Shown here piece by piece: positions 1-8,185 of a stretch of 64,000 nt of DNA (positions are counted from its first letter, which is position 1; each line of letters opens with the position of its first letter). A model generated the notes under the pieces. That model was not told the DNA's origin and searched no databases. It was given only the letters and a program-made list of their open reading frames with translations. Position numbers and translations under genes: made by a program. Location of the stretch: positions 62,001-126,000 of the forward strand of contig JAPOYR010000002.1 in the NCBI GenBank assembly GCA_026706485.1, given 5' to 3'. This DNA is from Chloroflexota bacterium (GTDB taxonomy: Bacteria; Chloroflexota; UBA11872).

Positions 1-86
1 GGACTCTCAATCCGACGGCGGCTGCGGCCGCCGCGGTGCACAGAGACCGCCCGGCAGCAGTGGCCGCATCTGCGCCTGCGCCCCCG

Positions 87-341
87 TCATGCGGTCCAAG
101 TCTCGTCGGGGCGGTGTCTCGGCCCCGGCTGCCCGGCATCGAGCAGCGCGTGCAGGTCTTCGTGCAGCGTATGGCTGGGGATGCGGATCCAGCGACCGAT
201 GCGGATGTGGCGGATCAACCCGGCATGGCACATGCGGCGGACACGTACCTCATGGAGCTGCCACAGGTCGGCCACCTGCTTCACGGTGAGCAATCGCGGA
301 CCGTGGTCCGCGGCCGTGGTCCGGCGGCGGGTCGGCGTCAC
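87..341 (-). CDS. Small excisionase-like HTH DNA-binding protein
   Basis: About 84 residues if the GTG at the right edge is the start; the reading frame stays open further upstream, but that part is low-complexity Arg/Ala/Pro sequence. The core, from LLTVKQVADLWQLHEVRVRR to about residue 70, matches the winged-helix layout of excisionase/MerR-type HTH_17 proteins: a helix-turn-helix, then a basic RIGRWIRIP wing and a C-terminal helix. Such proteins bind DNA near att sites or act as small repressors. It diverges from the integrase/excisionase pair, so it may be a regulator or accessory factor of the same element. The start is uncertain. Confidence 0.5.
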   Translation of the reverse strand: MTPTRRRTTAADHGPRLLTVKQVADLWQLHEVRVRRMCHAGLIRHIRIGRWIRIPSHTLHEDLHALLDAGQPGPRHRPDETWTA

Positions 342-1026
342 GCCGGCCGGGCCCGGTCGCGTCGGCGAACGCCGGCTGCCGTCGCAGCGGTGAAACGCAG
401 CGCAGCGGGCGCTCGCCGCGGTCCGACCGGGCCGTGTCGATGCGCCGGCTTGCGATGTGGATGCCGTCCGTGCACGGCCCCATGATCCGCGCCGGTGCGA
501 CATCGGCCACCCCAGGTTTCCGTACATTCTGTGAAGACGGGCGACCCCGCAACCTTGATCGTCTGCGCACCGCAAGGCGGCACACGTTCTGCTGCTTGGG
601 CGAGACTTGGCACCTCCGTGGTCAGTACAGCTAGCAGAGTGATGCGAGGGTAGCGGCGAGAATTCGTGTCGGGGTGCGCGCGAGCTGGGGCAATTCACGA
701 ATCGGTCACTGAACGGTCCGTGCCTGGAGGCTCGGTTCTCAGTTTCGAGTTTCAGAACCCAAGTCCAGCACGCTCATCTGGGCTTCTGTCGGCCGCGAGT
801 CAAGTGTGTGACATAGCCTGGATCTTCCAGCCGAGCGTCGTGCATCTCGACGACCACCTGAACGGGCACCGGTCGGGTCGACACCTAGTCAATCTGTTGC
901 ACGGCGCTCGCGTCAACGACATCGCAGGACTACGGAATCCTTGCTTCCATCTTCCCAGCCCACGTCTGAGACTCGAGTGATTCGAGCCACTTGAGTGCTT
1001 GAACGCGTGGACGCAACCAACTATCG
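342..1026. other. Gene-free stretch inside the integrated element
   Basis: No convincing gene is visible; the open frames here have no family resemblance and atypical composition. Near its right end (972-986) lies the inverted repeat CTCGA-GTGAT-TCGAG, about 40 bases before the excisionase-like start, which could be an operator or Xis/Int binding site. The region probably carries the divergent promoters of the two HTH genes. This is inference. Confidence 0.4.
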
Positions 1027-1317
1027 ATGACTGACCTTGACATGGTTCGGGCCACAGAGCCGGAATCCTCACGCGACCTTCGGCGTGCCATTTCGCCTGA
1101 CCGGGATCGACTTACCGTTGCCCCTCGCGAGGCGGCAACGATGCTCGGTGTGGACGTCAGCTTTGTCTACACTTGGGTTCGGACCGGCGAGTTGCCCCAC
1201 TTCATGGCCGGTCGGGCGATCAAGATCCCAATCGAGGGACTTCGGGAGTTCATCCGGCAGAAGTCCGGTCAAACCAGCCGCCGATCTTTAGCCTCCAGAG
1301 TCAACGAAACGACCTGA
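1027..1317 (+). CDS. Excisionase-family HTH protein (Xis-like)
   Basis: A 96-residue protein with an N-terminal acidic/basic tail and, from about residue 33, an HTH_17 domain: LTVAPREAATMLGVDVSFVY is the helix-turn-helix, followed by the wing FMAGRAIKIPIEGL and a terminal helix. Excisionases of this family bind bent sites beside att cores and set the direction of integrase action. Its stop codon is one base before the integrase ATG, so the two are very likely co-translated. A later in-frame ATG at 1042 is an alternative start. Confidence 0.75.
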   Translation: MTDLDMVRATEPESSRDLRRAISPDRDRLTVAPREAATMLGVDVSFVYTWVRTGELPHFMAGRAIKIPIEGLREFIRQKSGQTSRRSLASRVNETT

Positions 1318-1318
1318 A

Positions 1319-2626
1319 ATGCCGACCTTTCGCCGACGCGGCGACCACTGGGAGTGCCGCATCTTCAGCCCGCAACTCAACCGACAGGTGTCGCGCAGCG
1401 CACGCAGCAAGCGCGCCGCGCGCCAGTTGGCCGAAGCTCAGCTTCGCGATCTGGAGACCGGCGCGACCGCTCCAACAGATCCCACCACGGTTGCCGAGTT
1501 CCTCGATCTATGGCTTGACCAGCACGGCACCAATATCTGGACGAACACACGCACCCGCTATGGCTATCTTGCCCGTCTGCACGTCAAGCCTTACCTCGGT
1601 GGGACACGTTTGTCGAAACTTCAGCCGCTAGATCTGGTCCAGCTCTATTCGACGCTCCTGACTAAGGGGAGACGTGACGGGAAACCCGGCGGACTCCATC
1701 CGCGCCATGTGGGACACGTACACCGCATGTTGCACAAGGCGCTGGGGGATGCCGAGGCCTGGGGCCTTGTCGCACGCAACGTTGCTGACGCCGTGAGTCC
1801 GCCGAAGGTCCCGCGGACCCCGGTGCGGCCGCCGAGCCAAGCCGAAGCCCGCGCGGTGCTAGCCCTGGCCAAGGACGCTGGCATCTACGCGGAGATCGCG
1901 ACGGCTGTGGCGACCGGCATGCGGCCAGGCGAACTACTCGCCTTGCGCTGGCGGGACGTCGATCTCGACGCCGGAGTCGCCTGGGTGCGTCAAGCAGTCC
2001 AGCGCGTTCCCGGTACGGGGCTCGTCTTCAAGGACACGAAAACACACCGGAGCACGCGGCCGGTTGCGCTGCCGCCGTTTCTGGCCGCGGTTCTCCGAGA
2101 ACATAGAGCGGCGATCCGGCAGCGCCGCCGGACGGCCGGCCCGGCCTGGCAGGACGAGGACCTCGTCTTTCCCACTGCCCAGGGCACTGTGCGGTGTCCC
2201 CGCAACTTCCGACGGGCATTTCAGGCAATGTTGAAGAAGGGCGGACTGGCCCCCAGGCGCCTTTACGAATTGCGGCACTGGTTTGCCAGCTTGCTCCTCA
2301 ACGCCGGTGCGCCGATCAGCGTAGTCAGCGAAGCCATGGGCCATGCGGGGATTCAGGTGACGAAGGATGTCTACGGCCACATCTCGCTGGGTGCCCAGCG
2401 TCGGGCTGTCGCCCGACTCGCCCCGCTGTTTCCCGACGCGCCCGGACAGCCGTCTCCGGCGGAATATCGCAACCGTACTCAAATTGTTACTAGAGCAAAA
2501 CTAGAGCAAGGCCGATTTGGCGAGCCGCGGCTCGATCACTGGATGGTCGCGCAACAGGTTTGGGAGCGTGGCACGCCCGGAGGGATTCGAACCCCCGACC
2601 CCTGGTTCCGAAGACCAGTGCTCTAA
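1319..2626 (+). CDS. Tyrosine-type site-specific integrase
   Basis: A 435-residue phage-type integrase that cuts and rejoins DNA at att sites. The N-terminus (about 1-60) looks like an arm-binding domain (FRRRGDHWECRIF), residues about 60-160 are the SAM-like core-binding domain, and about 175-365 the catalytic domain. Catalytic Arg sits in TGMRPGELLALRW (about 202), the second box is YELRHWFAS (about 317, Tyr where His is usual), then VSEAMGHAG and the nucleophile Tyr in VYGHIS (about 351). The tail after residue 365 is unusual: its last residues, GGIRTPDPWFRRPVL, are encoded by the antisense strand of the host tRNA-Arg, and the stop lies inside that tRNA. Upstream excisionase is coupled. 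Confidence 0.92.
   Translation: MPTFRRRGDHWECRIFSPQLNRQVSRSARSKRAARQLAEAQLRDLETGATAPTDPTTVAEFLDLWLDQHGTNIWTNTRTRYGYLARLHVKPYLGGTRLSKLQPLDLVQLYSTLLTKGRRDGKPGGLHPRHVGHVHRMLHKALGDAEAWGLVARNVADAVSPPKVPRTPVRPPSQAEARAVLALAKDAGIYAEIATAVATGMRPGELLALRWRDVDLDAGVAWVRQAVQRVPGTGLVFKDTKTHRSTRPVALPPFLAAVLREHRAAIRQRRRTAGPAWQDEDLVFPTAQGTVRCPRNFRRAFQAMLKKGGLAPRRLYELRHWFASLLLNAGAPISVVSEAMGHAGIQVTKDVYGHISLGAQRRAVARLAPLFPDAPGQPSPAEYRNRTQIVTRAKLEQGRFGEPRLDHWMVAQQVWERGTPGGIRTPDPWFRRPVL
2489..2509 (+). repeat. Tandem 10-bp direct repeats, candidate integrase arm sites
   Basis: ACTAGAGCAA occurs twice with an 11-base period, inside the 3' end of the integrase gene and about 60 bases from the tRNA 3' end. Helically phased short direct repeats close to the crossover core are typical of arm-type binding sites of tyrosine integrases. 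This role is inferred. Confidence 0.5.
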
Positions 2627-2645
2627 TCCGCTGAGCTACGGGCGC
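2572..2645 (-). tRNA. tRNA-Arg (anticodon TCG)
   Basis: A complete 74-nt cloverleaf on the minus strand: acceptor GCGCCCG/CGGGCGT, D stem GCTC/GAGC, anticodon stem CTGGT/ACCAG with loop CTTCGGA (anticodon TCG, reads CGA), and T arm with loop TTCGAAT. Discriminator G; no CCA encoded. The 3' half overlaps the 3' end of the integrase gene and is the likely attB core of the element on its left. Confidence 0.95.
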
Positions 2646-2711
2646 CTGGCGGCGTGACGATTCTAGCGAGGTGCGTGAGCGCCGCGGCGGACTCGGACTC
2701 TGGCCGGCGCG

Positions 2712-4325
2712 CTATCCGGCTACGGGTTCGTCTTCGCCGACCGGGGCGCGAATATAGGACTCGGCATCGCCGAGCATCTCGAACGGACCTTCGATCCACC
2801 GGACGGGATCGACGGCGGCGCCGGCGACGTACATCTCCCAGTGGATATGCGGGCCGGTTGAGCGCCCGGTCGAGCCCACCAGACCGACCGTGGCGCCGCG
2901 CTCGACCACCTGACCGAGCAAGACTGAGAAGTCGTGCAGGTGATAGAAGAGCGTAAACACGCCAAAGCCGTGATCCAGGATCACCGTGTTGCCGCGGATC
3001 GTGAGCGGCCCGACAAAGGCGACGCGCCCTCGGTTCGGCGCGGGGATTGGGGCTCCGGTCGGCGCCGCGTAGTCGACACCCTCGTGCACCGACATGAACG
3101 ACCCCGGCTGCAGCGTGCGGCGCTCGCCGTAGGGCGAGGTGACCCGCCCGCCGCCGGGCCGCTGGAACGGCCCGGTCCACAGCGGCCCTCCATTTACCCG
3201 CTGGACGATGCTGTGGAGAAACTCGCGCTCTTCCTGCGCGACCTCGGCGTCGAGCAGGTCTTCGTGGCTTTCGGGGATATGGAACTCCGCGGAGGGGTAC
3301 TCACGCTCCGCGAGCTCGACCGAGATGTCGACCATGCGCTCGCCGACGCTCACCCGAAGGTCCTGCGGGCCCGTCATGGCCGTGGAGGCCGTCCCGATCA
3401 TGGCGTGCCAGGTGCCGTCAAGGCAGAGCAGCGGGGCGGCCTGCCCATTCCACGTCACCGACACACCGGGGGCCGCCGTGTGGACGCGAATGCCGATCGC
3501 ATCACCCGGCTGCGGCATCTCGGAGTTGATGGTCACCAAGTCCGCGTCGGCAGGCGGAGCGTGGGGGTCAATGGGCGTGATCGCCGCCGCCGGAAACAGG
3601 CCGGCTTCCTTGGCCAGATCACCCGAATTGGCGAAGACGACCTGCCCGGCGCGGGCCCACGGGACATCCACCAGCCACTGTTGCAGCACGGCGCGCTGGG
3701 TCCGCATCGCGACCATGCTGCCGTAGTCGCCGTAGGCGATGGGCAGCCCGAGACGCGTGAGCCAACTGGGCACGGCGAAGTAGGCGTCGCGAATGGCCGG
3801 ATTCACGTCCAGCAGGGCCAGGTGGTTCTCCATGATCTGGGAGAACGGCACGCCGGCATCCTCGGGCAGGGTGGCGTGCCGGGGAACCTGCCGGAACGAC
3901 TCCAGCCAATCGTCGTGGCCCTCTCGATTCATGACGTCCATGGTGTTGGCCACGTTGACGCCGTCCTTGGACGGGTCCCACTGCAGCACCATCTTTTGAA
4001 ACGCTTGCACGAGAAAGCCATGCAGGAGGAATCGGTGCGACACCGGATAGCCGACGACCTGGATGCCGCCGAGTTCCTGAAACGCCGTCCAAAACTTGGC
4101 GGCGTCGTCATCCCGCACGGGATAGCCGCCGCCGGTTCCGCCCCCCGTCTGGGTGAAGAAGCGACCGCCGTTGATCGGAAAGTCGGGGCCGAAGCCACAG
4201 GCGGTACCGAACGGCACCTCGGGCACCTCGGCCGCCAGCGGCACGGGCAGCGCGGCCAGCGCGAGGGCAAGGACGAGAGCCACGGCCACACGGCGCATGG
4301 CGGACCGAGTGCGGGGGGATTTCAC
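2712..4325 (-). CDS. Secreted M23 (LytM-type) metallopeptidase
   Basis: A 537-residue exported protein. It starts with a basic stretch and hydrophobic signal peptide (VAVALVLALALAALPVPLAA). The last ~130 residues are an M23 domain: zinc ligands in HEGVDYAAP (His and Asp), a YHLHD segment, and HIHWEM near the end. M23 enzymes cut peptidoglycan cross-bridges or act as activators of amidases. The first half is a Gly-rich segment followed by a domain with repeated GYPVSHRF/LGLPIAYG motifs, like LGFP-type wall-binding repeats; a beta-rich Ig-like segment precedes the peptidase. Alternative start nine codons in (MRRVAV). It stands alone, divergent from the next gene. Confidence 0.85.
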   Translation of the reverse strand: MKSPRTRSAMRRVAVALVLALALAALPVPLAAEVPEVPFGTACGFGPDFPINGGRFFTQTGGGTGGGYPVRDDDAAKFWTAFQELGGIQVVGYPVSHRFLLHGFLVQAFQKMVLQWDPSKDGVNVANTMDVMNREGHDDWLESFRQVPRHATLPEDAGVPFSQIMENHLALLDVNPAIRDAYFAVPSWLTRLGLPIAYGDYGSMVAMRTQRAVLQQWLVDVPWARAGQVVFANSGDLAKEAGLFPAAAITPIDPHAPPADADLVTINSEMPQPGDAIGIRVHTAAPGVSVTWNGQAAPLLCLDGTWHAMIGTASTAMTGPQDLRVSVGERMVDISVELAEREYPSAEFHIPESHEDLLDAEVAQEEREFLHSIVQRVNGGPLWTGPFQRPGGGRVTSPYGERRTLQPGSFMSVHEGVDYAAPTGAPIPAPNRGRVAFVGPLTIRGNTVILDHGFGVFTLFYHLHDFSVLLGQVVERGATVGLVGSTGRSTGPHIHWEMYVAGAAVDPVRWIEGPFEMLGDAESYIRAPVGEDEPVAG

Positions 4326-4438
4326 AGGCGATTAGCCTAGCATCGGAACGGCGGCGGCACCGGTGATCAAACGCCGGCGCACGCCCGGCGTGACGCGCCG
4401 CCGCGCGCCCGCGACTCTGGCACTCTTGGTCGCAGATC

Positions 4439-5464
4439 ATGGACGGCGACGCACCCGTGAAGCAGCGCGGATTCCGACGGCGGGCGGTCGGGCTGGCTCG
4501 GGCGGCGCGAACGATGTGGCGGAGCGTTCCGGACATCGCGCGGCGGGCCCAAGATCACGTCGGCGGAACCGTTGAGTCGACCACCGACGCGACGATGGCG
4601 TGGATCGAAGCCCATGCGCAACTCCGCGTGCTGTATCTGACGGCCGACCGGTTTGGCACGCAGCAACTGCCCACGTTCGCCGCCGCCATCAGCTTTCAGA
4701 CCTTCGTCTCCCTGTTTCCGCTGATTGGGTTCATCACGGCGATCGCCGCGTTTCTGGTGGAGCCCGACGTGTTGGTGCAATTCGTCGCGGATCAGTCCGC
4801 TGACCTGGCCCCCGGGGCGGAGGATTTTCTGGAGAGCACGCTGCCGTCCATGGCCGCCGTCCGCGAGAGCGTCGGCGTCATCTCCCTGATCGCGCTGTTG
4901 TGGACCGGCAGCAATCTGTTTGGCGCGCTGCGTCGCGGTCTCGACGCGGCGACGGGCGCGACGCGGCGGCGCACGTTCGTTCAGGGCCGCGCGCTGGATC
5001 TCGCCACCACCATGGCTACCGGCGTGTTGCTCGGCGTGTCCGTAACCGTGACCGCGGTGCTGACGTTTCTGCTGCAATCCGAGCTGCTCGGCGGCGGATC
5101 GCCGTTTGCCTGGCTTGGGTGGCTGCTGCGCTGGCTTGGCGTGCTGCTGCCGATCCTCTTCGCCACCGGCGTGTTCGGTCTGATGTATCACCTGGTGCCG
5201 GCCGAGCGCCTAGCGTGGCGTCCGGCGCTGGCGGGCGGACTGGTGGGAGCCGTCGGGTTCGAGATCGGGAAGAACGCCTTCGTCTGGTACACGGCAAACT
5301 TCGGTTCGTTCAACGCGATCTACGGCCCGATTGCGACGGTTGTCCTGCTGCTGATCTGGCTCTATTTCAGCAGCATGATCTTCCTGGCCGGAGCGGCGTT
5401 CGGCTCGGCGGTGTCCGCCGCGATGGCGCCCGGTGAGCCCCCTCGCGCCGGCGCGGGCGCCTAA
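4439..5464 (+). CDS. YihY/BrkB-family inner membrane protein
   Basis: A 341-residue polytopic protein of the YihY/virulence factor BrkB family (once misnamed RNase BN). After a ~75-residue cytoplasmic N-terminus come about six hydrophobic segments. Family hallmarks visible are the AAISFQTFVSLFPLIGF box near residue 85, LLWTGSNLFGALRRGLDAA near 155, and the C-terminal GSFNAIYGPIATVVLLLIWL. Function in the family is unsettled (possibly a transporter or flippase). The neighbouring exopolysaccharide genes are compatible with an envelope role, but the 78-base gap and lack of overlap give no proof of one operon. Confidence 0.88.
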   Translation: MDGDAPVKQRGFRRRAVGLARAARTMWRSVPDIARRAQDHVGGTVESTTDATMAWIEAHAQLRVLYLTADRFGTQQLPTFAAAISFQTFVSLFPLIGFITAIAAFLVEPDVLVQFVADQSADLAPGAEDFLESTLPSMAAVRESVGVISLIALLWTGSNLFGALRRGLDAATGATRRRTFVQGRALDLATTMATGVLLGVSVTVTAVLTFLLQSELLGGGSPFAWLGWLLRWLGVLLPILFATGVFGLMYHLVPAERLAWRPALAGGLVGAVGFEIGKNAFVWYTANFGSFNAIYGPIATVVLLLIWLYFSSMIFLAGAAFGSAVSAAMAPGEPPRAGAGA

Positions 5465-5542
5465 GGCGCCACAGGAACGTTACATTCGTCACCTGTGAGA
5501 CACATGCGTCACGAGCGCGGCGTTGTAGGGTAGGCATTTGGG

Positions 5543-6688
5543 ATGGCTCACATCGCTCTCAACGCGCTGCCGGTATACACCGAAGCCACATTTCGCAACG
5601 CGGGCGTGAGCCGCTTCAGCGCGCGCCTCATCGATGCCGTGCTCGAGGCCGACGCCACGCACCGGTACTCGGTCTTCCTCAACGACCGCGTGCGCGAGCC
5701 GCCGTTTCGCACCCGGCCCGGCGTCCGTCTGCGGCGCACGCGGCTCCCAACGTCGCGCACCTGGGTGCGGATTCTCTGGGAACACCTGGTGGCGCCAGGG
5801 CATCTCGCCCTGGCCGGCGCCGACGTCGTGCATTCGTTTCTGAATGTGACGCCACTGGCCGCGCCGGGGCGGCATGTGGTGGTCGTTCACGACCTGTCCT
5901 TCCTGCGGGCGCCCGAAACTCACCCGGCCCACCGACGGTGGTATCTGCATGCGGCTACCCGGTTGTCCACCCGGCGAGCGAGCGCCGTGCTGGCGGATTC
6001 CAAGTCGACGCGCGACGATCTCATTGAGCTGTTCGGCGTGCCGCCGGACAAGATTTCCGTGGTCTACGCCGGAGTGGAACCGCAGTTCCATCCGCGCCCC
6101 GAGGCCGAGGTCGAGGCATTCTGCGCGGCGCACGGCGTGCGGCAGCCCTTCGTGCTCAGCGTGGGAACCATCGAGCCCCGCAAAAACGTCGACGTGCTGA
6201 TACGCGCATTCGCCCGTCTGCGGCGCGAGGGCCGTTACGCGGGCTCGCTGGTCATCGTTGGAGGACGTGGATGGATGGGCGTTGATGTTCCCGACCTCAT
6301 CCAAGCGGCACAGGTGGTCGATCACGCACGCTGGCTCGGTTACGTCGATCAAAGGGAGCTTCCCTTTTGGTACAGTGCAGCGGACTTGCTGGTGTACCCC
6401 TCCAGCTATGAGGGGTTCGGCATGCCACCGCTTGAAGCCATGGCCTGCGGCACGCCCGTGATCACGTCCAACCGGTCGTCCTTGCCGGAAGTCGTGGGCG
6501 ACGCCGGGATCACCGTCGAGCCACGAGATGAAGCCACCCTGGCCGACGCCATGCACCGAGTCCTTCAGTCACGGGAACGCCGCGACGCCATGCGCTCGCG
6601 GGGCCTCGTCCAAGCCCAGCGATTCAACTGGCCAGCGGCAGCTGAGACATGTCTCAACGCGTATCAGAGCGTCCTGAAATCGCGGTAA
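5543..6688 (+). CDS. GT4-family glycosyltransferase
   Basis: 381 residues with the two-Rossmann GT-B fold of CAZy family GT4, which transfers sugars from nucleotide donors with retention. The [19 protein letters not shown] motif (about 208-226) opens the donor domain, and [20 protein letters not shown] with the E-x7-E signature ([17 protein letters not shown]) binds the nucleotide sugar. [14 protein letters not shown] is the usual acceptor-domain loop. It opens the exopolysaccharide cluster and its 3' end overlaps the next gene by 40 bases. Substrate not predictable from sequence. Confidence 0.9.
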   Translation: MAHIALNALPVYTEATFRNAGVSRFSARLIDAVLEADATHRYSVFLNDRVREPPFRTRPGVRLRRTRLPTSRTWVRILWEHLVAPGHLALAGADVVHSFLNVTPLAAPGRHVVVVHDLSFLRAPETHPAHRRWYLHAATRLSTRRASAVLADSKSTRDDLIELFGVPPDKISVVYAGVEPQFHPRPEAEVEAFCAAHGVRQPFVLSVGTIEPRKNVDVLIRAFARLRREGRYAGSLVIVGGRGWMGVDVPDLIQAAQVVDHARWLGYVDQRELPFWYSAADLLVYPSSYEGFGMPPLEAMACGTPVITSNRSSLPEVVGDAGITVEPRDEATLADAMHRVLQSRERRDAMRSRGLVQAQRFNWPAAAETCLNAYQSVLKSR

Positions 6689-8157
6689 CCGCACCGGCGC
6701 CCCCACCGGAGCCTGTGGGCCGCGTCCGCGGGACGCCGTGGCGCGTCCTCACCTCGCGGTGGTTGACCGCCGTGGGCGATGTGGCGGTGCTGTTCGGCGC
6801 GTTCGTGTTCGCTTACGCCCTGCGCTACGTCTGGCGCCTGGGTCCGGAACTCAACGAGTTTCAGTTCACGCCCATCGACGCCTATTGGGTCGTCGCCGGT
6901 CTTTTCATCCCCGTCACGGTGCTGAGCTTCTACGTGCTGGGGCGCTATTCGGGGCGGCGCAGCGTGTCGCTCCTGGACGAGTTGCCACGGATTGCAGCGG
7001 GCGTGGTGATTGGCACGGCGGCGGTGGTCTTCGTGTTCTTCGTGTCGCGGCCGTTGTTCTTCTCGCGCCTGATGTTCATGTACCTCGGGGCGGCCGGCGC
7101 GGTGGGCACGCTGGTGTGGCTGGGTTTGCGGCTGGGCCTGGTGCAGGTGGTGCGCCGGGCCGGCTTCGACAACCAGCGCATCCTGGTCGTGGGCAGCGGG
7201 GTGGTGGCCAAATATCTGATGCAGCAGCTGTCCGCGTCGCCGGCGTCGGGCAACCGGGTGATCGGCTACCTGGAGGAAAACGACGACCAGGTCAATGGCG
7301 CGGGGTTCGGCCGGTTTCAGCGACTGGGCGACCTCAACGACCTCGAGGTGCTGATTCGAACCGAGACGATCGACGTGGTGTATATCGCACTGTCGGGAAC
7401 CACCCAGCACAACTTGCAACCGCTCATCGAGCGCTGCCGCGTCCATGGCGTGCGGTTCCGGGCGGTGCCCGATCTCCTTGAGGCGCAGTTTGGCCGCATG
7501 GAGATCCACCCGTTGGCGGGAATCCCCCTGGTCACCCTGAGCGACAACGCCATCGTCGGATTCAAGTTCGTGCAAAAGCGCGCGCTGGACATCGTGGTAA
7601 GCCTGGTTGGGCTCATTCTCAGCGCGCCGCTGTGCCTCGTGATCGCGATTGCCATTCGGGTGGATTCGCGCGGCCCCGTCCTGTTTCGCCAGACGCGCAT
7701 CGGCAAAGACGGCGCCGAGTTCACCCTGTTCAAGTTCCGGTCGATGGTGGTGGACGCCGAGGCCTTGAAGCGCCAGATGATCGCCGGCGGGCCGCACCCC
7801 GCGCTCTTCAAGATTCGCGACGACTCGCGGCGCACCCGGGTGGGACGCGTCCTGCGCCGCATGAGCCTCGACGAGCTGCCGCAGCTCTTCAACGTCCTGA
7901 CCGGCAGCATGAGCCTGATCGGACCGCGGGCCCAGGTTTCCGACGAGGTGGCCCAGTACGACGAGTGGGCGCGGCACCGCCTGCGCGTGCATCCCGGCCT
8001 CACCGGGCTGTGGCAGGTCAGCGGACGCAGCGACCTTCCCTTCGAGGAAATGGTGATGCTCGACACGTACTACGTCGCGAACTGGTCGCTCGGCCTCGAC
8101 CTGAAGATCCTGGTGAAGACGATTCCGGCCGTGCTGTCTGGACGCGGCGCATTCTGA
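6649..8157 (+). CDS. Polyprenyl-phosphate glycosyl-1-phosphate transferase (WcaJ/WbaP-like)
   Basis: 502 residues; starts the lipid-linked repeat unit by moving a sugar-1-phosphate onto undecaprenyl phosphate at the inner membrane. Four or five N-terminal membrane segments (about 35-165) are followed by a Rossmann-like CoA-binding-type domain (ILVVGSGVVAKYL) and the C-terminal bacterial sugar transferase domain, with a further membrane helix (about 305-330), KFRSMVVDAE, LRRMSLDELPQLFNVL, SLIGPR and PGLTGLWQVSGRS. This layout is that of exopolysaccharide polyprenyl glycosylphosphotransferases. The ATG used overlaps the upstream GT4 by 40 bases; a later start is possible, but the first helix begins around residue 38. 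Confidence 0.92.
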   Translation: MSQRVSERPEIAVTAPAPPPEPVGRVRGTPWRVLTSRWLTAVGDVAVLFGAFVFAYALRYVWRLGPELNEFQFTPIDAYWVVAGLFIPVTVLSFYVLGRYSGRRSVSLLDELPRIAAGVVIGTAAVVFVFFVSRPLFFSRLMFMYLGAAGAVGTLVWLGLRLGLVQVVRRAGFDNQRILVVGSGVVAKYLMQQLSASPASGNRVIGYLEENDDQVNGAGFGRFQRLGDLNDLEVLIRTETIDVVYIALSGTTQHNLQPLIERCRVHGVRFRAVPDLLEAQFGRMEIHPLAGIPLVTLSDNAIVGFKFVQKRALDIVVSLVGLILSAPLCLVIAIAIRVDSRGPVLFRQTRIGKDGAEFTLFKFRSMVVDAEALKRQMIAGGPHPALFKIRDDSRRTRVGRVLRRMSLDELPQLFNVLTGSMSLIGPRAQVSDEVAQYDEWARHRLRVHPGLTGLWQVSGRSDLPFEEMVMLDTYYVANWSLGLDLKILVKTIPAVLSGRGAF

Positions 8158-8185
8158 GATCGCGCCGAGCCGCCGGTGCACCGGA

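Larger units (their letters stand above)
1..2645. mobile_element. End of an integrated genetic element inserted at tRNA-Arg
   Basis: This stretch holds an integrase, a directly preceding excisionase-like gene and a second HTH protein. It stops exactly at the 3' end of a tRNA-Arg gene on the opposite strand. Tyrosine integrases commonly use the 3' half of a tRNA as attB, so the tRNA marks one boundary and the element extends leftwards out of the window. I found no second copy of the tRNA 3' end within the window, so the other att site should lie upstream of base 1. The cargo visible here is only the integration module. Confidence 0.75.

Noticed and set aside
666-980. 104-codon plus-strand frame inside the integrated element
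   Set aside because: No ribosome-binding site, no recognisable motif and unusual composition; treated as non-coding.
2934-4340. Long plus-strand open frame opposite the M23 peptidase gene
   Set aside because: Product is Arg/Gly/His-rich without any motif; the opposite strand encodes a clear peptidase with a signal peptide.
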